From positions 1-17,836 of the forward strand of contig JBGVRX010000027.1 in assembly GCA_045128835.1 (NCBI GenBank): 17,836 nucleotides of DNA, given 5' to 3'. Under the pieces are notes generated by a model. The model worked only from the letters and a program-made list of their open reading frames with translations. It searched no databases and had not been told where the DNA came from. The stretch is from CALVUJ01 sp045128835 (GTDB taxonomy: Bacteria; Bacillota_I; Bacilli_A; RFN20; DUOF01). Below are positions 14,344-17,836 of this stretch, piece after piece; within the stretch, counting starts at the first letter, position 1, and each line of letters opens with the position of its first letter. A program made the position numbers and the translations under genes.

Positions 14344-14904
14344 TTATCCTTCATTTGATAAAAGTAGTTTTTCAATATCTTTCCACCCATTTACTCTAAT
14401 AACATTTTTCTCTTCTAATTCTTCATTTGAAAGAGTTTTATTATGATAAGCAGTAAATAAAAGTTTTGTATCTGCTCCTAAAATATTCTCTAATTTATCA
14501 TCGATTTTAATATCGCAATTAACTACTGATTTATCTGCAGTAAAAATAAAGTTTCTTGGATTTAAAAAATCTAATTCCTTTCTTAGATAATCATATTTAT
14601 ATTTAAGATTGATGCCAGCATCCTCTACAAGTTCTCTCCAAATATAATCTGTACAAATATGTATTTTATATTCCTCATTTAATCTCTTTAAAACCTCATA
14701 ACAATCTGGTAATAAAATAGCGTTATCATAGTTATTCATAAGTTTAAATTTATTAAAAAAGTCTGCCTTCTTATCTCCTAGAATATCTTGTAAATAATAA
14801 CCATACTTATCATAATCAGGCTCATATCCTAAATAATCTCTTAATATTTCAAAAAACTTGCCATCTGTTATAACATTATCCATATCTATCATTATTGTCT
14901 TCAT
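14344..14904 (-). CDS. 5'(3')-deoxyribonucleotidase family (HAD-type) protein
   Basis: The ATG at 14902-14904 has GGAG eight bases upstream and gives 186 residues. The HAD nucleophile motif is MIDMDNVITDG, with D7 and D9, and a late acidic pair is present in IKIDDKLENI. The sequence in between (YLQDILGDKKADFF, LLPDCYEVLKRLNEEYKIHICTD) is of the NT5C-type family. These enzymes remove phosphate from (deoxy)ribonucleoside 5'- or 3'-monophosphates, balancing nucleotide pools. The substrate is an inference. No terminator follows, and the next gene down has its own promoter. Confidence 0.8.
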   Translation of the reverse strand: MKTIMIDMDNVITDGKFFEILRDYLGYEPDYDKYGYYLQDILGDKKADFFNKFKLMNNYDNAILLPDCYEVLKRLNEEYKIHICTDYIWRELVEDAGINLKYKYDYLRKELDFLNPRNFIFTADKSVVNCDIKIDDKLENILGADTKLLFTAYHNKTLSNEELEEKNVIRVNGWKDIEKLLLSNEG

Positions 14905-14993
14905 TTCAAGCACTCCTTTACTACTTTTAATATATTGGCTGTTTCAAAATGTTATACTACTTTACTAATAAAATCAACATTTTATAATAAATA

Positions 14994-15665
14994 CTATCTA
15001 CTACTCTTCTTATTTAAAGATTCTCTTAATATTTTATTATAAAAACTAGTGTCTACAATAGGTAAATTCACACTATATTTATCTATTAAATTTATTAATT
15101 TTTTTAACATTCTGTCAGTTTCTTCCTCTCCTTTAATAGAACTATAATATTTATAAGGAAATCCTATTGCTTTAACATGTTCAAAAGAAATACTATCCTT
15201 CTTCATATATTCGCCATTCATATAACTATATAAATTTTTTGTTGTTTTATCTTTTAATTTATCCCACTCATCAAAAGAAACATATTTAGTTAAATAAGCA
15301 TCACACTTTGGGGAGACTAAAAAAGAAATATTTTCTAATATAAATAAACTAAAATCCGAATGTCTTTCACTGTTGTACCCTATAAGAGAAACATATTCCC
15401 CTTTATTAGCATTATCACCATAATTATAGTAATTGCTTGTATATTTACCCGCTAAAAGCTTTTTAGTTTTAAATATATTTTCTAATTTTTTCATATTATC
15501 ATCAAATCTAACTCCATGGTATAAAAAGCAATATGGATTAAGTTTTCTTTCTCCCATTTCTGAATCATAAAATATATCACTAGATACTTGCATATCTTCT
15601 TTTTCTAATTCCTCTATGCTTTTCTTGGTTTTGTTTGACTCATACTCAAAAAAATTATATTTCAC
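14994..15665 (-). CDS. Hypothetical protein, weakly ADP-ribosyltransferase-like
   Basis: The start is a GTG at 15663-15665 (223 residues); the Shine-Dalgarno AGGA lies about 11 bases upstream. The family is not recognised. The pattern YHGVR (His50), GEYVSLIG (Tyr91), FLVSP after a beta-strand, and GEYMKKDSISFEHVKAIGFP (Glu152) resembles the H-Y-E layout of ADP-ribosyltransferase folds. This is a loose match and could be coincidence. It has no signal peptide and no membrane segment; the N-terminal 40 residues are charged. An extended -10 promoter precedes it, and the DUF4026 gene upstream ends at its own terminator, so it is a single-gene unit. Confidence 0.65.
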   Translation of the reverse strand: MKYNFFEYESNKTKKSIEELEKEDMQVSSDIFYDSEMGERKLNPYCFLYHGVRFDDNMKKLENIFKTKKLLAGKYTSNYYNYGDNANKGEYVSLIGYNSERHSDFSLFILENISFLVSPKCDAYLTKYVSFDEWDKLKDKTTKNLYSYMNGEYMKKDSISFEHVKAIGFPYKYYSSIKGEEETDRMLKKLINLIDKYSVNLPIVDTSFYNKILRESLNKKSSR

Positions 15666-15689
15666 AACTCATCACTTCCTACAGTTAAA

Positions 15690-15698
15690 AGTATATCA
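15690..15698 (-). promoter_or_regulatory. Extended -10 promoter of the 223-residue gene
   Basis: The minus strand reads TGATATACT (TGN plus TATACT) about 25 bases before the start codon, with no clear -35. Confidence 0.5.
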
Positions 15699-15736
15699 CA
15701 TAAGAAACTACCATTTCTATTTAAAAATTTATTCAC

Positions 15737-15761
15737 AAAAAAAGCCCCCTTTCGAGGACTT
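15737..15761 (-). terminator. Terminator of the DUF4026-type gene
   Basis: An 8-bp stem (AAGTCCTC / GGGGGCTT, two G-U pairs) with a GAAA tetraloop and a run of seven T on the minus strand. Confidence 0.85.
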
Positions 15762-15771
15762 ATTAAACTTA

Positions 15772-17025
15772 TTATTCTAAAACATATGCTGTTGTTGGAG
15801 TAATTGTTGTATCAGGCGTATATATTGCCCAGTCACTTACATCTTCAACACTATATGTTCCTTCATATCCAGTATGTATTCCTAAATCTGCATATGGTTC
15901 TTGTAAAAGTGTTGCTCTGAACTTATCACCAATAAACTCTATAAGTCTAAAATAGATATGTTCGTAATTTTTACCACCATCTACAGGTAAGGCAATTTTA
16001 ATTATTATATCGTTATTTTTATCTTTTGATAGTTGCTTTACATAATTAAATCTTTCTTTAGCAATAATAGTTCTTATTTTTGTTTCATCATTGCTTATAA
16101 AGAATAAAGGATTGTCTTCCCACAAATTGTTATATACAGAAATTGGAGAAACTTTCATTGTTCTTTCATCATTTTCTGTTTGATAAACAAATATAGGACT
16201 AGTTTTACTATTATGCCCACCTTGTCTATCGTCAATGTTTCCTAGGGATAAATTGCTGTATTCATTTAGAGCTTTAGTCCAAGATAAACAAGTTGCTACT
16301 ATTGGATAATTGTTACTAAAATATCCTATATGAAATCCTTGGCCTTGAATATCTTTAACTTCAACATTATCTAATAAATAACTAGCAAATGTTGTAATTA
16401 AATTGTAGTGAGTATTGTAGTTTTCTCTACTTGTTTGCAATACTTCTAATTCTGTAGTTCCACATCTACATAAACCATGAGTGTGAATCCAAATTTCGTT
16501 ATTATCTCCTGCGATTGCTTGTATAGTATATAAATCATTAGCACTTGGAGTAGTACTAGAATTTACAGCCATTTTCACCCATTTTAAAGGTAATAATTTC
16601 TCTGCACTTTCATCTACAACTGCAACTAAGTTGGGAGCCATAGCCATAAGCAGTTTAAGTTGAAGTTTAAATGACTCTTTTGGTTTATTATTAAAACTCA
16701 TGTATACAGTTAAAGCTGATTTAGCATTATTAACTTTTATCATTTCTTGTTCACTCAAATAGAATGGCCCTCTTGCATAACTTTCAGGCAAAGAAAACTC
16801 TGTAGGATAGTAACCAATTTCATAATCTTCACCGTTATAGGTTAATCTAATTCCTCCAGGAGCTTCGCTAGTTAAATCTCTAACCGCAGTAACTTCAACA
16901 CCCTCAATTGCATCAACTCTATCCACAATCTTTGCAAATAGATCTTCATCAAATTCGTTAAGAAGTGCCATCATATAAGATTGCTCTTCCCAATACCCTA
17001 ATGGTTGTTCAACATAATTATTCAT
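15772..17025 (-). CDS. DUF4026 / DUF2314-type protein
   Basis: The ATG at 17023-17025 follows AAGGAGAG; 417 residues. The N-terminal half, with LNEFDEDLFAKIVDRVDAIE and an HTHGLCRCG segment at 181-189, has the look of DUF4026 proteins of Bacillota. The C-terminal about 90 residues (HIYFRLIEFIGDKFRATLLQ, then EDVSDWAIYTP) match the DUF2314 pattern, which ends in a conserved DW. The HTHGLCRCG segment could bind a metal through His and Cys, but this is only suggested by composition. No signal peptide is visible. It is a single-gene unit with its own extended -10 promoter and terminator. Function unknown. Confidence 0.78.
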   Translation of the reverse strand: MNNYVEQPLGYWEEQSYMMALLNEFDEDLFAKIVDRVDAIEGVEVTAVRDLTSEAPGGIRLTYNGEDYEIGYYPTEFSLPESYARGPFYLSEQEMIKVNNAKSALTVYMSFNNKPKESFKLQLKLLMAMAPNLVAVVDESAEKLLPLKWVKMAVNSSTTPSANDLYTIQAIAGDNNEIWIHTHGLCRCGTTELEVLQTSRENYNTHYNLITTFASYLLDNVEVKDIQGQGFHIGYFSNNYPIVATCLSWTKALNEYSNLSLGNIDDRQGGHNSKTSPIFVYQTENDERTMKVSPISVYNNLWEDNPLFFISNDETKIRTIIAKERFNYVKQLSKDKNNDIIIKIALPVDGGKNYEHIYFRLIEFIGDKFRATLLQEPYADLGIHTGYEGTYSVEDVSDWAIYTPDTTITPTTAYVLE

Positions 17026-17049
17026 TTTATCTCTCCTTAATTTGATTTA

Positions 17050-17058
17050 ATTATATCA
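17050..17058 (-). promoter_or_regulatory. Extended -10 promoter of the DUF4026-type gene
   Basis: The minus strand reads TGATATAAT, a TGN plus perfect -10, about 25 bases before the start codon. Confidence 0.6.
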
Positions 17059-17077
17059 CTTATCTTTTATATTCAAT

Positions 17078-17109
17078 AAAAAAAGAACCCTTTAATATAA
17101 AAGAGTTCT
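17078..17109 (-). terminator. Terminator of the Nudix gene
   Basis: A 10-bp stem (AGAACTCTTT / AAAGGGTTCT, with one G-U pair) with a six-base loop and a run of seven T on the minus strand. Confidence 0.85.
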
Positions 17110-17119
17110 AATTTAAAGC

Positions 17120-17599
17120 TTAGTCTTTTGTAATAATATTAGACAAACTTGTATTAGTTAATTGTTCTTTTAGAACTTCTGGAAGAAACCTTTCTTGTTT
17201 TAATTCTTCTAGAGTAAACCATCTAAATTGCAATCTAACCAATTTACCTTTATCATTTTCTGTAACAACATAATCTTCTAAATTAACATCTTCAATGTTA
17301 TTTGGCTCTACAATATAGTAATATCCTAATTCATGAAATGTTCTACCATCTTTTGCTTTAAAGAAGTTTTGAATTATAGAAACTAGTCTATCAATCTTAA
17401 CATCATAGCCTAACTCTTCCTTCATTTCTCTTAAAACAGCGCTATCAGTATCTTCTCCTAATTCAACATGTCCTCCAGGTAAGCAATAAAAGTCATTATC
17501 TTGTATTTTTACTGTTAAATACTTGTCATTAACTTTTAGAATTCCACATACCCTAAATTTAAATTTTCCTTCACTACAGTCAATTTTAACATCCATCAT
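17120..17599 (-). CDS. Nudix hydrolase
   Basis: Pyrophosphohydrolase of nucleoside-diphosphate-linked compounds; the exact substrate is open. The first ATG (17597-17599) has AGGGG eight bases upstream and gives 159 residues, a usual single-domain length. The Nudix box GX5EX7REUXEEXGU is complete at 43-65 (GHVELGE, then REMKEELGY), with the metal-binding Glu residues E58, E61 and E62. A PGG turn precedes it. It is a single-gene unit with its own terminator, next to the IS3-type transposase end at the right edge. Confidence 0.93.
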   Translation of the reverse strand: MMDVKIDCSEGKFKFRVCGILKVNDKYLTVKIQDNDFYCLPGGHVELGEDTDSAVLREMKEELGYDVKIDRLVSIIQNFFKAKDGRTFHELGYYYIVEPNNIEDVNLEDYVVTENDKGKLVRLQFRWFTLEELKQERFLPEVLKEQLTNTSLSNIITKD

Positions 17600-17701
17600 C
17601 GTCTCTTCCCCTCACTTTCTTCTCCAATTGTACTCTTTTGTTTTATAAATTTCCACAATGTTTTTACTTTTCTTTAAAATAAAAGAACTCACAAAATGAA
17701 C

Positions 17702-17836
17702 TAGTCAAGAAAAAGTAGACAATTTATAAAAAAGCACAATTTAACTCCAATTTGGTTTTAAACTGAGTTGGAGTTTTATATTTTAAAGAATATGCAGGCC
17801 TATCATTGTTAAAATAATGAACGTAATCTTTTATTG
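17702..17836 (-). mobile_element. Right-hand end of an IS3-family insertion sequence (partial)
   Basis: The transposase end (17724-17836) is followed on the minus strand by TTGTCTACTTTTTCTTGAC, a GTCTAC-containing sequence of the kind found near IS3-group terminal inverted repeats. The exact end cannot be fixed because the other inverted repeat is outside the window; about 17702 is an estimate. Confidence 0.55.
17724..17836 (-). CDS. IS3-family transposase OrfB, C-terminal end (cut by window edge)
   Basis: A minus-strand frame enters from the right edge and ends in TAA at 17724-17726; 36 residues are seen. They include YVHYFNNDRPAYSLKYKTP, then TQFKTKLELN, the classic end of an IS3/IS150-type integrase-core transposase (Y-N-x-x-R-P, L-x-x-x-T-P, then an aromatic). 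The start lies outside the window, so completeness cannot be judged. Confidence 0.85.
   Translation of the reverse strand, partial: IKDYVHYFNNDRPAYSLKYKTPTQFKTKLELNCAFL

Noticed and set aside
14920..14993. Intrinsic terminator after the 223-residue gene
   Set aside because: Arms AAAATGTT / AACATTTT are far apart and no T-run follows, so this is not a convincing terminator.
1..17836. CRISPR array, restriction-modification or toxin-antitoxin system
   Set aside because: No spaced repeat array, methylase or known TA pair is visible. The ART-like gene has no partner beside it.

Overview
This window is strongly AT-rich bacterial chromosome from a low-GC Bacillota (Bacilli or Clostridia type, plausibly an uncultured gut lineage). 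The signs are good Shine-Dalgarno sites of the AGGAGG type, frequent GTG and TTG starts, many T-tailed intrinsic terminators, peptidoglycan genes (ddl, murF), and a NfeD / RDD / DUF378 / LolA-like membrane gene complement. Trp residues are encoded by TGG and murF ends in TGA, so the code is the standard bacterial one (table 11) and not the Mycoplasma code. The lineage is an inference from gene style; no rRNA or marker gene here fixes it.

Left edge (1-966): the C-terminal part of a tyrosine recombinase reads in from outside the window. It is followed by a 10-bp direct repeat, an intrinsic terminator and a minus-strand tRNA cluster transcribed Ser(GCT)-Glu(CTC)-Gly(TCC), with a good promoter embedded in a large inverted repeat. 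This looks like the edge of an integrated element next to tRNA-Gly.

Centre-left (967-8147): a six-helix membrane protein, a membrane-anchored LolA-like protein, a DUF378 protein (plus strand), a three-domain XRE-HTH / P-loop NTPase / CYTH fusion, and then a four-gene minus-strand operon mgtE - RDD membrane protein - deoD - membrane-anchored NERD-like protein. The operon has tight or overlapping junctions and a terminator at its end.

Centre-right (8139-13765): two TPR/Sel1-type proteins (8139-8792 and 12245-13117) share an unusual N-terminal peptide, the same promoter hexamers and similar ribosome binding sites. They flank a three-gene cell-wall cassette transcribed alpha/beta hydrolase - membrane-anchored MurF - Ddl, whose last two products would make D-Ala-D-Ala and add it to the UDP-MurNAc-tripeptide. 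A divergent NfeD-family gene follows on the plus strand.

Right part (13767-17836): mostly single-gene units on the minus strand: a hypothetical protein, a 5'(3')-deoxyribonucleotidase-type HAD enzyme, a hypothetical protein with weak ADP-ribosyltransferase-like features, a DUF4026/DUF2314-type protein, and a Nudix hydrolase. The right edge holds the C-terminal end of an IS3-family transposase, not otherwise called because it is cut by the window end. The most unusual items are the XRE-NTPase-CYTH fusion, the hydrolase/MurF/Ddl cassette, the paired TPR genes with matching control regions, and the NERD-like protein that lacks its expected catalytic glutamate.
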